From: an uncultured Bacilli bacterium
GTDB lineage: Bacteria > Bacillota_I > Bacilli_A > RF39 > UBA660
Direction: 5' to 3'
Assembly: GCA_947632375.1 (NCBI GenBank)
Contig: CANRPF010000004.1
Location: 1 to 64,000 of the forward strand
Length of the DNA stretch: 64,000 bases
The notes below the pieces were generated by a model, which saw nothing but the letters and a program-made list of their open reading frames with translations, made no database searches and was not told the origin of the DNA. A program made the translations under genes and the position numbers. Shown one piece after another: positions 10,275-23,800 of the stretch (the stretch's first letter is position 1; each line of letters starts with the position of its first letter).

Positions 10275-13016
10275 TTAATACTCTCCTTTCACAGTTTCAC
10301 TTATATAATCAACTAGAGCATCTACTGGACATATTACATCGTGCGCATCAGAGAATATATACCATTTACTATTAAAATAAATATATTGATTCCCTTCATT
10401 TTCCAATATTGTTCTAATTCTTAATAAATAGCTATCCTTTATTGTATCAATCGGTTTACTAATTAGATTTTTTTGACTTTCAGTTAATATACCTTCAGCA
10501 CCAGTAATTGTATATACACCATTCTTAACTGGGTCTTTAACAGCCTCAAATGAATTATATACTTCATTCATCATGATATACTCATCATCACGAGCTTCAT
10601 CTCTACCTTCTGGAGACTCAGCTAAATGAATACCGTCAAGATAAGCACCCATAATAACAGTATCTTCATCAAAAAACTCTAACGAACCAGTTGGTCCAAT
10701 TATATGACGATAATATCTATCATCATACATATCTTTTACATATACTACGGTACCAGGAGCTGCTTCAACTATCATTCTATCAATAGAAAGAAGTTTTTGA
10801 TAGAATGCACTCACATTTACTCTATACTTTAAATATATATCATCTGATAAAGACTCTTCAACATTAAATTTACCATATAACTGCCCAGCGACAGTATTAT
10901 AATAATATTTAGAGGCTAATACCTTTGGATTCTCCTTTGCTGTTAAAACTGCAACATAATCAAATTCCACCTCAGTTTCAACAGGAAAACGAATAGAGGT
11001 AACAGCAGTACCTTCATCAGATAATTCATAAAAACCTCTAGGACTAACAATAATTGGCTCACCATTTATATAAACAATATGACCATAAGCTAAATCTTCG
11101 GGGCGGGCTTGCGACCCACTGGCGTCTTCTAGCTTGGTCCATGGCTTCAATGACCCATCCGCCGCGGTTTCAATTAAGTATGGGTCATCTCTAAATTCCA
11201 ACTTTAATGCTCTAAAATACTCTAATTCATTCACAAAATTTTCTTCAACCATTTCTGCGTATTTATCTCTAACAACATTAAATAAATCTTCATCCTTAGT
11301 ATAAGTACCCATTAGTTGACCAACTTTATCATATGTATGCTCAACTATCTCTTGATAATGGCCTATATCCAAAATACCATATTTATTATAATTCTCTATC
11401 GAACATTCATCAATTTCATATGCCATCGCAGAGAAAGAATATAACATACGACTTAGTGTTTGATTAGGAGTAAAATTAACATCCATCAATCTAACTAATA
11501 TATTACCTTCAGTCGTTGAGCGAAAAAGTTTAACAGTATTTTCATATAAAAAATCCATTACCTTTTCTCTAAATTCTCTTTCATAAATATAATCATACCA
11601 CATATTTATGTTTTGCTCAGTGTTATAATCTTCATAAGCAACAACATTATTTTTATATATGTTTTCTTTATTTAAGAAAACTCCTTCTTCGTCACACCAC
11701 CATGTAATTAAACCATTGATAGGAAACTGCTTATAATAAACACTTCCATTTCTTCTAAAGAAAGGATATTTTGAACCAATAGTTTCTGTAATAGAATCAG
11801 AAACAGTCCGCTTAAAAGAGCTAATATTAGGGTCATATCTTAATCTGACTTGCATGTTCCCTCTTGTTAAGAACATATCTTTTAATTCTATCATATCTGC
11901 ATGGTTTGTAACAATAGCTAAACTTCTATCTCCATTACTATCTACTGTCTGTGCGGCATATTTGTAAAATACTCCACTTTTAACAGTATAGTCGCTCCAT
12001 GTATAAGTCAAATTTTCATTTAACTCATTAGCAACTAAAGCATTATGAACGTCTTCCCATAAAGTAAAATCAGTCTCACTTGAGGCTCTTCTAATTACTA
12101 TATTATTAACAAAAATTTCATTTCTTTTAGATTTAATAGTAACGTCAATACATCCTAAATCTACGTTTGTTTCTGTTGTTATTGTAGCATTAAAATCTCC
12201 TAAATTATGTAAAACAATAAAAAATTTTCTATGGAAAGTTGAATCTGTATATTCATTATCTGTAGTAAAAGAAAAATACACAGTATAAATTATGCTTTCT
12301 TCAAATAGATATGGTAATAAATAATTTATTTCATTAGGATGGTCATAATGATTAGCAATTATTTCACCAGAATCAAATACCAACTCTTTTGAAGATGTGT
12401 CATAAAAAGTGAACCGATAAGATTTCAATCTTTCTGACTCATTCTGTGCTATATTGCCATTTTCATCTAACCACACTATTCTACCAACAAAATTGATATT
12501 AAAAGCAGGAAATTCAATTAACTGCTCTTCATCTATGTCTGTAAAATCTCGTATATCCACCATTGGTCTTGAGATGCCTTTAATTAAGCATACTCTTGAC
12601 CACTCAGAGAAATACTTTTGATTATCTATTAACCAACCAGCGATTTTACCATCCGCAGGAGGGGTAGATGCTTTCATACCAGTAAAACGTATTTGTACTT
12701 TATAAAATTGATTGATTTCAAACTTGCCACCATCAATATCTGATTGAGGAATAATTTCAATATAATACTTATCATCATCCACTCTTTCAGCATCAATTTT
12801 TAATTCAGTAATCATTACTCCAGTAGGATATTTAGTTCCATTTAATACTGAAGCATTTGTATTCTGATTATTAACAACTACTTGTACGTTTTTAATTTCT
12901 TGACTTGTATTATAAGCAGATAAAGAAAAATATACTCTACAAGGGTCAGTGTGTATGAATGCGGGCATCCACGTTGAAGTTTCTGGTGGATATAAATTAT
13001 TTTCAATTCCAATCAT
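10275..13016 (-). CDS. large tail/baseplate structural protein
   Basis: 913-aa ORF with Ig/FN3-like N-terminal region by inspection. Confidence 0.6.
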   Translation of the reverse strand: MIGIENNLYPPETSTWMPAFIHTDPCRVYFSLSAYNTSQEIKNVQVVVNNQNTNASVLNGTKYPTGVMITELKIDAERVDDDKYYIEIIPQSDIDGGKFEINQFYKVQIRFTGMKASTPPADGKIAGWLIDNQKYFSEWSRVCLIKGISRPMVDIRDFTDIDEEQLIEFPAFNINFVGRIVWLDENGNIAQNESERLKSYRFTFYDTSSKELVFDSGEIIANHYDHPNEINYLLPYLFEESIIYTVYFSFTTDNEYTDSTFHRKFFIVLHNLGDFNATITTETNVDLGCIDVTIKSKRNEIFVNNIVIRRASSETDFTLWEDVHNALVANELNENLTYTWSDYTVKSGVFYKYAAQTVDSNGDRSLAIVTNHADMIELKDMFLTRGNMQVRLRYDPNISSFKRTVSDSITETIGSKYPFFRRNGSVYYKQFPINGLITWWCDEEGVFLNKENIYKNNVVAYEDYNTEQNINMWYDYIYEREFREKVMDFLYENTVKLFRSTTEGNILVRLMDVNFTPNQTLSRMLYSFSAMAYEIDECSIENYNKYGILDIGHYQEIVEHTYDKVGQLMGTYTKDEDLFNVVRDKYAEMVEENFVNELEYFRALKLEFRDDPYLIETAADGSLKPWTKLEDASGSQARPEDLAYGHIVYINGEPIIVSPRGFYELSDEGTAVTSIRFPVETEVEFDYVAVLTAKENPKVLASKYYYNTVAGQLYGKFNVEESLSDDIYLKYRVNVSAFYQKLLSIDRMIVEAAPGTVVYVKDMYDDRYYRHIIGPTGSLEFFDEDTVIMGAYLDGIHLAESPEGRDEARDDEYIMMNEVYNSFEAVKDPVKNGVYTITGAEGILTESQKNLISKPIDTIKDSYLLRIRTILENEGNQYIYFNSKWYIFSDAHDVICPVDALVDYISETVKGEY

Positions 13017-13046
13017 ACTGCATAACTCCTTTTATCTCTCTTATCT

Positions 13047-13517
13047 TCATTCTGTTGGAGGTTGCTTTGGCAAGGCTCTCAATTCTTCCATTAAAGTATG
13101 CACAAAACTATTACCGCCTTCTTCTTTATAATGCACATAACGTTTTTCTACAGACTCTAAACTGTAATCATCAATCCACTTTCTTGTATAACAAAAGAAG
13201 TGATGTTCCTTAACAATAAAAGCCTTAATATCATCTTTATCTGATTCAGTTAAAACTTGTATACGAGCCTGTAGATTATCTATATTTTGCTCCAATTTAT
13301 CTTGAGCTTCCATTACCTGATTTAATTGTTCTCCAAGTTGATTTAATTTTTCATCAAGTTGATTTTTCTCACACTGTTCATCTGTTTCTTTTTGAAATAT
13401 TTGCTTTAGTCTTGCATAAGCCCAATCATAAAAATTAACGCAACCTTTTATAGCAAAAGCTAGAACAATAGTAAAACCAAGAATTTGCTGTATTGAATAA
13501 TTATCTAATAATTCCAT
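13047..13517 (-). CDS. membrane-anchored coiled-coil protein
   Basis: N-terminal hydrophobic segment ILGFTIVLAFAI followed by heptad-like KNQLDEKLNQLGEQLNQVMEAQDKLEQNIDNL. Confidence 0.6.
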   Translation of the reverse strand: MELLDNYSIQQILGFTIVLAFAIKGCVNFYDWAYARLKQIFQKETDEQCEKNQLDEKLNQLGEQLNQVMEAQDKLEQNIDNLQARIQVLTESDKDDIKAFIVKEHHFFCYTRKWIDDYSLESVEKRYVHYKEEGGNSFVHTLMEELRALPKQPPTE

Positions 13518-13573
13518 CTTGCAAACATTTTCCTCCTTTACTATAAAATTATAAAATTATGGCAATAAGATAA

Positions 13574-13605
13574 AAAGGAGTTGCCCAATTACTTGGACAA
13601 CTCAC
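13574..13605 (-). terminator. intrinsic terminator
   Basis: GAGTTGTCC...GGGCAACTCCTTTTT on minus strand. Confidence 0.55.
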
Positions 13606-13801
13606 CTTCATCAGATTTATTTTCAGATACTCTCAAAGCATCTTCCTTTTCTTTAGCAAGCACGGTACTATTTACCTCACTTAATTCACCCATTAAATCT
13701 TTCATCATATAATAAACAAGAGAAATTGGTAAGCCGCTATCATTGATTTGCTTAACAATATTTTTTCTTAATTCTTCGCATTGTAAGTTAATACTACTCA
13801 T
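13589..13801 (-). CDS. small hypothetical protein (MSSINLQCEELRKNIVKQIND...)
   Basis: Internal ATG at 13801 preceded by GGAGATAAAAGG leader; the longer ORF start at 13879 overlaps the upstream gene. Confidence 0.6.
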   Translation of the reverse strand: MSSINLQCEELRKNIVKQINDSGLPISLVYYMMKDLMGELSEVNSTVLAKEKEDALRVSENKSDEGELSK

Positions 13802-13814
13802 CCTTTTATCTCCT

Positions 13815-16800
13815 TTATTCACAATTACATTCTGGTATACTGTCAATTTGGTCTTGTAAATCACTACATCTTCGACCAATAGCAGAAATTACTTCTTTAA
13901 GTTTTTGATAAGTTGAACCTTCAAATTCCATTCCACCGTCTAAAATTTCCAAATCTTTAACTCGTGTTAAACCTTGACCATTAACACCAAAAGCCATATC
14001 ATCATCGCCTTCCCAACCGGCCCAAATCCAATATTGACCTGCATCAGCTAGCCTTGCAGAAATACCACTATAGCTATTAGTGAAACTTTCATCTGGATTT
14101 AATGAGTAAAATGCTGTACGACTACCACCAGATGAACCAGCAGCTCTAGCACTCTGAATAGTAAATTCACCCATTGTAACTTCACTATCATCACAATAAA
14201 AGCATCCAACACGTAATGAGCTATCTCTCTCTTCTTCACTATCATTATCTAGCTTTAGACGACTAAAATAAGCTACACCATCTGTAGTTATATGCCAAGT
14301 TGGTCCAGTAATAGAACCATCACTATTTAAAGAAATGCCGCCTCTGCTACCACTCTTAGAACGTAATCTATCTGCCTCAATAATCCATCCACCAATATCA
14401 CCAGTAACAGAGTGTAAATTACCATCTTTATCAACACTAAAATTACCATTACCATATCTAATCTCTGGTAATGTTAAATCAATCATCAATCCAGAACCTT
14501 TTCCTGTACTTCCCCCATCTACATAATTACCGCTGTAAATTTGGGCGCGGTCCTGGGTTGGATCAATAATAATCTGGCCTTGTCCGCGTTTCCCGAACTC
14601 TGATTTACCAGTCTCCGCATCTAAGAAAATAGTTCTCTCGCCATGTTCATAAGCAAACAAACCAATTTCTTTCTGGCCATAATTTTCTTTCACGACACCC
14701 ATCAATAGACCAGTAAAACTATTATCACTTTCTTTTTCACCTGCACCAATTTGTGGAGCTAAAATAACTCCACCTTCAGGGTCTATTTCTACGGTATTTC
14801 CGTCCCAGCTGTTTAACGCTGCATTGCCGTGGGTATCTAGATACAAATGGATAGGTATGTGGATGCGTGCTACCTCGGTTCCCGCGTGTTTTAAAATACA
14901 TTCAAGAGCATTAGATTTACATTCGCCATCATAATTATCTTCCAAACTGATAGCCTTCTGCGCTCTTGTTGTTACTATTGTTCTATTATCTACAATATAA
15001 ACAGTTGTACCTAAATACTTCCAATCATAATCAATAGCATAAGTAGGATTAATTTCCTCACTAACATCTTGACTATTTCCGCCGATTGTAAGATTTCTCA
15101 CGACAAGAGTAAAAGGATTAGTCTTATCATATGTTGGTCTACGACCATCATTCGCATAAATAGCAAATCTAAAACCTGTATAATCTTTTAAGTTCACGCG
15201 ATAATTATTATTAGCTAGTTTAACTGAGATAATTGGAATTGTAGCTGTATATTCTACTTGTTCATAACGTAATGTACACTTAATAATATTTACTGGATTA
15301 TCATCCCTAAATCCATTAAAGGTTATTTCTCCAGTAGAAGGATTCCGCACAGTAAATGCACTTACATCAGTTCTAGTTCTATTGGGTTGCCAATTTCCGT
15401 TATTATCTCTATATCTATATTTATTTAAAGGAATGCTCCATGTAATACTTGAAACTAAATGTCCTTCAGTTGAATTGCCATTAGTTGGACTATCAAAGAT
15501 TAAGGTTTCATTATGCCATAACTGAACTCTAAAGTAAACATTCGCGGCGGCCGGTGTAAAGTTCCACTCGGTTTGCCCATTAGATAATTGAGTTACGGTC
15601 GGATACAATGGCATCGTAGCACCACTTCTAACATTCGGAACAATTTTGCACATAAAATCAGTTCCATTTGTACCAGGTTCGCCCTCTTTGGTGAATGTTA
15701 GGTTGGTTTCCGCGCTTAACAACATGCCTTTATATTCAACAGTTAAATGAATAGTATTTCTTTGGTAAGCAATATTATATCTATCTGCAATCTCATAGAT
15801 AAATGACATTAAATTACTATAAGTTGCGGTATCTGCTCCAACTACGCTAGGCGTATATGAATTAGGTATTTTAATCAATGTATTAGTTGTTGGCACCGTC
15901 CATTTAATATCTGCATGTTCAGCCACATCATCTTCTATTGGATTACCAAGATTATCAAATATAGTAAAGGTTAAAGCCTTTATTTGAATAGGCTGTTCTA
16001 CAGTTTTACTTGCTGGACTCACACCCGCTCCACTATATTTATATACATAGTTAGAATCATTAATAATTAAACTATATGCACCTTCAGCTTGCAAATTATT
16101 GCTTAGAACAATAGAGGCCATACCTAAATAAACGCTACCTTGATGTACTGCACACTGATATGTACTAAAGTTTGTTATAGTATTAACTTGAACTTTATGT
16201 AATGTATTGCCTTCAACACGCATTATTAAATCATAATCTTTTAATTGTTTGGCTAATTCATCTAATCTACTCTGATTAGTTACTCTTGGAACAGAACCAT
16301 TATTCATAGCTGTTGCTAAATCATCGTATTGTTTCTTTAAAGCATTATAAGCAGCATTCTGGTCTGCGGTCGCCGGTAATGTCTGGAAAGACCCAGAGTT
16401 ATCAGTTACTGCCCAAGAATAAGTGTATTCATTATGCTCAGCACCATTTACTAAACATTTTAAAGTAGGATGTCCTATATCAAAATAGAATTGCGTTCCC
16501 GCATCAGATGTAATAATAATATCATAATTAGAGGATAAATTCTTAATTACAATTTCTTTATATATAACACTATTGTCATATATAGCTACACACTTATATC
16601 TTACTTCTTTAGCTACTACATCACTCTTTTTAACTTTCCATACTGACTCTCCAGGTAGCCATTCAACTATATCTGCTTCAGTGTCAGCTTGTTTACCTAG
16701 CACATTATAATTATTTAAACATTTCCATCCTTGTCCACCATATTTATTATAATATTGACTTGTAGGAACAATACTAACATCTTGCACAAACCAATAGAAG

Positions 16801-17768
16801 TCAATCTTCTGTGAATCGTAGTTTACAACACTACCTTTAACGCGGAGCTGCGCTTCAAGGCGCCTTATATCTGACTTAAGTGAGGAATTATCGAAGTATG
16901 TTCCTTGAGGGGTCACGATTGAAAGACTATAATTACTAATATCACTATCACTCAATCTACTAACCGCACTAAATTCTAGGTTAGAAATAAATATATCAGC
17001 TTGCGGGACTGGCTCTTTAGAATGAACAAAGTTATTACAAAAAAGAGCTATATAGTTAATCTCTTTAAAGTTAGGTCCATCTATATCAAATATTGCATAT
17101 TGATTTGTTGCATTGATTAGTTTATATGGATTACCAGTCATCTTATCAATATCTAAAACATAATCTCTAGTAACTACAGCACCAGTTGCATTATCATTAA
17201 AGTCTAGCGAAAAGATAATACCATAGTTGCCTCGATACTGCTGTTCCGCGGCTAATGCAGTTTGGACCTGGATCCCGCACTTTACATTATTACTTACTTT
17301 TATATATTCGTTTAAATCAGTATAATTAACTGAAATTCTATTATGACTCATATCGTCCTTATCATAAAGGACAATTACTTCTCCACCTTTTTGATAAGAA
17401 TGTAATCCAAATCGTTCATTTGATGTAATACAATTCTTACCAACGGTATCATAGACGTCTTCTTGTTCTGTAACAGGTATATAGTTAATACCAAGTTTCT
17501 TGGCATTTCCAATAATGCGCTTGTCCCTTGACATATCATTTCCAGGTACAAGTACGTAAACACTGGCGCCCGTAGCATAACTAATATCTGTATTTTCTGA
17601 ATAAGCATAAAATACCCCATCTTGATATTTAACGCGGTATTTACCTATTGTTTTATCTGTACACTCAACTATGACAGCTTGAATAGTTTTATCATAGCCT
17701 GCATCTGCCACAGCTTTATTAACTATTATGTCAATAGCTTGTAAAATATTATCTTCGAGCCTGCTCAT
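13815..17768 (-). CDS. large tail fibre/tail-tip protein
   Basis: 1317-aa ORF; long beta-structured tail protein ending in coiled coil. Confidence 0.65.
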   Translation of the reverse strand: MSRLEDNILQAIDIIVNKAVADAGYDKTIQAVIVECTDKTIGKYRVKYQDGVFYAYSENTDISYATGASVYVLVPGNDMSRDKRIIGNAKKLGINYIPVTEQEDVYDTVGKNCITSNERFGLHSYQKGGEVIVLYDKDDMSHNRISVNYTDLNEYIKVSNNVKCGIQVQTALAAEQQYRGNYGIIFSLDFNDNATGAVVTRDYVLDIDKMTGNPYKLINATNQYAIFDIDGPNFKEINYIALFCNNFVHSKEPVPQADIFISNLEFSAVSRLSDSDISNYSLSIVTPQGTYFDNSSLKSDIRRLEAQLRVKGSVVNYDSQKIDFYWFVQDVSIVPTSQYYNKYGGQGWKCLNNYNVLGKQADTEADIVEWLPGESVWKVKKSDVVAKEVRYKCVAIYDNSVIYKEIVIKNLSSNYDIIITSDAGTQFYFDIGHPTLKCLVNGAEHNEYTYSWAVTDNSGSFQTLPATADQNAAYNALKKQYDDLATAMNNGSVPRVTNQSRLDELAKQLKDYDLIMRVEGNTLHKVQVNTITNFSTYQCAVHQGSVYLGMASIVLSNNLQAEGAYSLIINDSNYVYKYSGAGVSPASKTVEQPIQIKALTFTIFDNLGNPIEDDVAEHADIKWTVPTTNTLIKIPNSYTPSVVGADTATYSNLMSFIYEIADRYNIAYQRNTIHLTVEYKGMLLSAETNLTFTKEGEPGTNGTDFMCKIVPNVRSGATMPLYPTVTQLSNGQTEWNFTPAAANVYFRVQLWHNETLIFDSPTNGNSTEGHLVSSITWSIPLNKYRYRDNNGNWQPNRTRTDVSAFTVRNPSTGEITFNGFRDDNPVNIIKCTLRYEQVEYTATIPIISVKLANNNYRVNLKDYTGFRFAIYANDGRRPTYDKTNPFTLVVRNLTIGGNSQDVSEEINPTYAIDYDWKYLGTTVYIVDNRTIVTTRAQKAISLEDNYDGECKSNALECILKHAGTEVARIHIPIHLYLDTHGNAALNSWDGNTVEIDPEGGVILAPQIGAGEKESDNSFTGLLMGVVKENYGQKEIGLFAYEHGERTIFLDAETGKSEFGKRGQGQIIIDPTQDRAQIYSGNYVDGGSTGKGSGLMIDLTLPEIRYGNGNFSVDKDGNLHSVTGDIGGWIIEADRLRSKSGSRGGISLNSDGSITGPTWHITTDGVAYFSRLKLDNDSEEERDSSLRVGCFYCDDSEVTMGEFTIQSARAAGSSGGSRTAFYSLNPDESFTNSYSGISARLADAGQYWIWAGWEGDDDMAFGVNGQGLTRVKDLEILDGGMEFEGSTYQKLKEVISAIGRRCSDLQDQIDSIPECNCE

Positions 17769-17852
17769 AGTTCAATTCTCCTTTTCTCTCATATTTCTAC
17801 TCTACTTTAGTTTTTATAATTAGTTATTAAAGAAAAATACCCAAAAAGAAAA

Positions 17853-17875
17853 AGGAGGACATAGGTCCTCCTTAT
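17853..17875 (-). terminator. intrinsic terminator after tape measure gene
   Basis: aaggagga/tcctcctt inverted repeat then T-rich on minus strand. Confidence 0.65.
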
Positions 17876-20800
17876 CTTCTATTATTGAAAGCATGCATTG
17901 AAGCCGCATTAACTAGATTATTCAAAGCATCTTCAATTTCTTTAGAATCACGTACACCTGGGAACTCAGCTGTAATATGAACATTCTGGTCAACTGCATT
18001 ATTATTATTTGGATAATTATTATTAGTAATTCTTCCTAATCCACCTAATAAACTGCTAGTATGTATTGATGTGGCAGTATTTAAGTTATTTACTAATTCA
18101 TCCATATGACGAACAATATTAACAGCAGATAAAATATTCTTTGTATCTTCCTGATTTAATACTAATTCTTTTTCATGTAGAATTGCGGCCTTGCCGCCAC
18201 CGCCAGCCCACTCACCAGTATAACCACCGGTGTCAAAATGAGATAGTGCAACATAACCACTTCTACCATTTAAAGAAACACGTACTGGATATTCTTTGCC
18301 TTTATAATAACTTACAATCTTTGCATTACCAGGCGGAAAATCTTTAACTGGTAATGCGTTAATTGCAGATGGGGTAGAATACACATAATTTGGATGAATC
18401 CAATGAGTATCTCCCTTATTATATCCTTTACCAGAGGCCCCTTTAAATAGATAAGAATTAGATGATGGACTTCCAGTTCTAGTGCCACCAGACCCGCCTG
18501 AACTAGAGCCTCCTCCAGACGAACTATTACTACTGCTACCACTAGAAGAATTACTTCTATTTTGTAATACATTAGCACCAATATTACTACTTGCAGAAGA
18601 TTCATAACCATCGTCCCAATCAGCATCAGCATTAGCGGCTTGTCTAGCTTGAGCCAACTCATAAGCAGCTTTAGCAGCTTCTTTTGCAGCTTCCATGACT
18701 CTATCATATTCATCTTTCATATCTTCCAAAGAAGAAATTACATCTTTAATAGCTGGTATTAAATCATCTCTATATTTAGAAATTAGATTATCATTTTCAT
18801 CAATTAACTCCCTAGTATCATCTGTACCTTCTGTAATGCCATCTTGCAAAGCCTCAAAAGTAACGTCAGCTGCATCCTCAACATCACTTAAATCATTTTG
18901 ATATTCTTGAGTAGTTTCACTTAATTCACTAAAGGCTTCAGAACAAACTGGAACTAATCCACCTTCACCGGCTATTTTTTCAGCCATATGTTCAACTCCA
19001 GAATCCCATTGAGGAATTAAGCTATTCATCAACTCATCTTGCTCTTGCTGAGACATGTCTTTAAAGTTTTGAACATCTGTATCATATAACAAAGCTAAAT
19101 CATTAAACGCAGAATCATATAGATTACTTCTAATATACTCATTTTCTGTGATAATACCAATTATTAATTCGCCATACTGTTCAGTCAATAACTGTTGCTT
19201 CTTTAGTCTTGCTTCTGGATCAAGAGTAGGATCAAGATAAAGCTCTTTTACCTTGTCTTGAAATTCCTCATACATGCTGTATAAGTCATCAAGATTCTGA
19301 ACATATTGATTCTTATCAAAATTATATAAATCATTCTGAGCCTGTAACAGTTCCTGTCTCTTTTGTTCCAATTCATCTTCATCAGAAACATACTGATATG
19401 TATAATTACCCTGAGAGTCTCTTCTTAAACGCAAGTTAGTCTTAGTTTGTTGAGCATTCTCTAAAGCTAATTGCTTTAAGGTTAATTCATACATCATATT
19501 AGCACGCTCAACATCATACTCAGTCAATTTATCTTTCTCACGTAAGTAAGCTAATTGCTGGTCCATCACGTCCTTTAATTTTTGTTGAGCAACTAAATCA
19601 TCGGTATTTGCAATACCTTCAAGATATTTATTTTCTAATTCTTGAAGTGCTTGCATTTTATTGATATTATCTAAATATCTTTCTGAGTTCTTATTGATTA
19701 AATCCCATTCTTCACCAACATAGTCTAATCCTAAACCGCCAGTAACTTTATCATTTAATTTATCAAAAATCTGTTCAATTAAATTACTATATTTATCAAT
19801 AATATTCTCAACTGATTCTTCAACCTTGTCATTTAATTCTTCTAATGAATCTTGCCATTCTTCAATCCATTTCTTGCGGGCTTCAGGGTCAGTTTCTAAC
19901 TTCATCATTTCATTAGCATAGTTGACTCTTTCACGTAAGAACTTTAATTCTTCATTATTATTAGTTTGTATTTGTCTATAATACCTATCCATATCTGCAT
20001 AAGCATCATCACCATACAATAAGCCAACTAAGTTCATGTCATGATTCAATAAATCATTGATATATTCAAACTGGTCTACATGGTCATCAAATTCATCAAT
20101 AGCTTGGTCAATCATATCAAGATAAGATTCTTTAATTTCTTCCTCTAAATCTTGCATATCTTCAAGCTGATTCATTAGTTCAGTATAATAATTTTGTAAA
20201 TCTTCTAATGCTTTTTGTGAATTTTTACCATATACATCACTATATCCATCATCAGCTAGGGCTTCGACTTCATCCATTGTCTTATTGACTTGCTCAGTTA
20301 ACGCTTCAATAGGGCCAGTTCCTGTATCATATGTTTCAAAATATGAGAAATAATCATCTAAGTTTGCACGTGCATTACCAAGAATATCATCATCTTTAAT
20401 TTCATCTAAGACTTTGCGGCGGAACTCGTTAAAATCACGTTCAGCCTCGGCCATGTCAAGACGAATTTCGACCTCCGCGGTAAACTTCTTAATATTGATT
20501 TCAATTTGTCTGTCTACTGCATCCTCAATTTGGTCTTCTAAATCAAAGATTTCTGTTTTAATAGTGTCATATCTTTCGATATTCTTTTCTAACTCATCAT
20601 AATCTTTTTGAGCTTGCTCGATAGTATCTTTGAATTTCTCCTGTTCCTCAGCAGACATTGCATTATACTGGTCAATTAAATTATTTACATAATCTAATTT
20701 AGCCTGTAAAACGGCAGTATAATTAGTTAAATATCCCTCAGAATCAAATGTTGCACCTTCAGCAGCTAATGTATTTCTTAATTCAGCAGCTTCTTCTTTT

Positions 20801-23800
20801 TCTAGTCTAATCTTATTTTCATAAACAGCCTTTTGTTTTTCTAATATATCTAACTGTTCATTCAAATTATCTAATAAATCTTCTCCTGCAAGTTTTTCTT
20901 GGTCTCGCTGCACTCTTTCGAGACTCTTATCTAACTTTTCTACTTGCTGATTTATATCGTGATAGCGGTCTGCCTGTTTTTCAACATATTTTTCAACTGC
21001 GGGTTCTTTTCCGCCCCCGCCTCCTCCGCCGCCACTTTTACCTTTACTACGACGCGCTTTACCTGCGGAGCCTCCGCCATTCTTAGCTTGACTAAACTTA
21101 AAGCCTCCACCTGAAGACTTTTTAGCAGATGTGACCTTTAAACTAAAAGCTGTATTTTCCTTAGTAGCAGTAGCTTCCATTGGCGCTGGCTCATAAGTAA
21201 TACTAGGAATATTATACGTAACAGGCGTTCCAGTTAATGGGTCAACACTATCTACACTTTCTGTGGTTGTATGAGCAATAGCACCCATATATTCATGAGT
21301 TTCATTAGCTGTTGTATTGACTTGTTCAACTTCAGCATCGACACCCATAGAAGCTAAATAATCTGTAGCTTGTGCTGCTGACATGCCGGCAGCATTTACC
21401 ATGTTACTTAATCCATTTAAGAATCCAGTGTCATCTAGGTTAGCACCAATTTCAATATCATTAAAGTTTTCTCCATTGATAATCTGGTTATTTAACCAAG
21501 CAACATCTTCAGCAAACTGAGCAGTATCAATCCCGCATTTTACAAGTATATCTTGGCCAGCCCTAGATAATAACTCATCATATGCTTCAATATCTCCATC
21601 AATAGCTTTATGCATTAGTTCAAGATTATCTGCACTCTGCAAAAATTCATCAGATAATGAACTTCCATTCATATCCAATAAATCAGCATAAGAATCTCTT
21701 AAATCATCTATAATTTCAGCCTGGTCTTGCAGGTCTCCGCTTTGCAAAGCTGACAACCAATCTTCATAATTATCTGCAACTTCTTTACAAGCATCATCAA
21801 ATCTTAAAATAGCCTCAGCTACGTCTTCAGCAGCTTCTTCATCTTCTTTTAAACTATCTGCTAGTTCAGTACCAATACCTTCACTACTATCTGCAACATC
21901 TTGAATAACATCGCGTAAATCAGATAATGCTTCTGGGTCTATATCTTCATCTAAAGTATTTTGTAATTCTTTTAACCTTTCATTGAAAGCTTCAAGACTT
22001 ACATCACCTAAATGTTGTTCTAATTCATCTATTGTATCATAAGATGAAAGTAAGGTGCGTTCCCATGCAAGAGCAGAATTATTATTAGCATCAATTAACT
22101 CCGATGAATTTGCAAAAGCATCTCCAAGCCCGCCTACCATATCAGCAATCTCTTGCAAATCATCTGGGTCCATAAACCCAGTTTCTAATTCTTGTCTCCA
22201 CTTATCTATTTTTAATGCGGTTTCCTCTGACTGGTCACCTAAAGCCACTATTAAATCAATTTGCTGTTGAACTTCTTTTGTATTATAATGGCCTTTTCCG
22301 TCCTCACCAGTATACATTCTATTTGTTGCAAGGGTATCAAAATCATAACCCTGTACTGCTTGAATGTTTGAGTTTTGAGTTCTTAGAATATTGATCTGGT
22401 CTCTTAGAGTTCCAATGAAATCTTCTTGCACTGCTTTCTTTAAATCTTCTGCACTTCGCGTTAATTTATAAGTGCCATCAAGCATTTGTACAAAATAACT
22501 TTGACCAGCCTCGCCTAATTTGGCATAATCTTCAGCACTGATGGTATCGCCAGATTTTAACTTATTTAATGTTTTAGATAATTCAGTAAAGTTTGAAGCC
22601 GCGGCGGCCGCGTTCTTTGCAGTATCATACAAGGTATTGTCAAATTCTTCTAGGCCCTCTAATGAACCTGAATTATATGCATCAATAGCCTCGTCTAATT
22701 TACCCATAGCCGAAGCCCGCGCCAATGTAGCTGCAACAAATTCTTGGTCATTCAAATTTAATTCAGATTTATCAAGTTTATCAAAAGCATCTTGCACAGA
22801 TAATGCCATATCTTTAGCAATATTATCTGATGCCTCTTGCCATGAATCTGAAATAGTGCTAAGTTTATCTTGCAACTCCTCAGGAGTAGTGCCAAGTAAC
22901 TCTAATTCAGATTGTAAACTACTAACATCTAATTGACCTAAATTTTCGGCTTCTTGCTGAGTTAAAGAACCTATGTCATCAATTCCAGAAGCAACATTAA
23001 ATAATGCTGTTTTTACATTTTCACTATCCCCAGCTACTTTACCAATAGACTTAAATGCTTCAGCATAATCTTCAATACTATCTTTAGCTTGGTCTTGAGC
23101 TTCTTGCGCTGCTAAATATGCTCTAGCAACTTTATCTGAAATTTGAATCCATTCTCCATCTTTCAGATAAGAACCCATATTATCGCCCTTATTTTTTGAG
23201 CGTTTATATCCCATAGCTTCAGCATAGGCTTCTTGGATTTGTTTATCAGTCTTACCTCCACTAAACTTACCCTGGTCTGCGTATCTATTAGAAGTTTCTT
23301 TATTGATTTCTTCTATTTTATCTCCAAGAACACTTGCTAATTGATTGCTAAATTCAGCATTAGCATATTGAGTATCCTCTAATAATGAGGTTCCAATAGA
23401 TTCTCCTAAAATCTTATTACTTTCAGTATTAGCTTTAACTGATTCTGATAAAGAAATTAACTCTCCAGTATTCTTTAATAAAGCATCTGCTTCTAATTGA
23501 GATATATCAGCACTCTCCATTAAAGTTTGACTATTTTCAAGAATACTTGTACCATTTTTATCAATAGCATCTAATACTCTATTCATGCTCTCGCGAGATA
23601 TTTCAGTACCAGTATAAGTTTCATCAACCATACCTGGAATAAAATATTTGTTCTTACGCACAAAATCTGTAATATCAGACCTATTTTGAGCGTCATTAGA
23701 AGTCATACTACTTAATAATGATGCTCGATACATTGTAGCTACTTTTTCAGATTGAGCTTTTAATAAAGCGTCTTGACCTGCTTGAGAAATTTCAAGCATT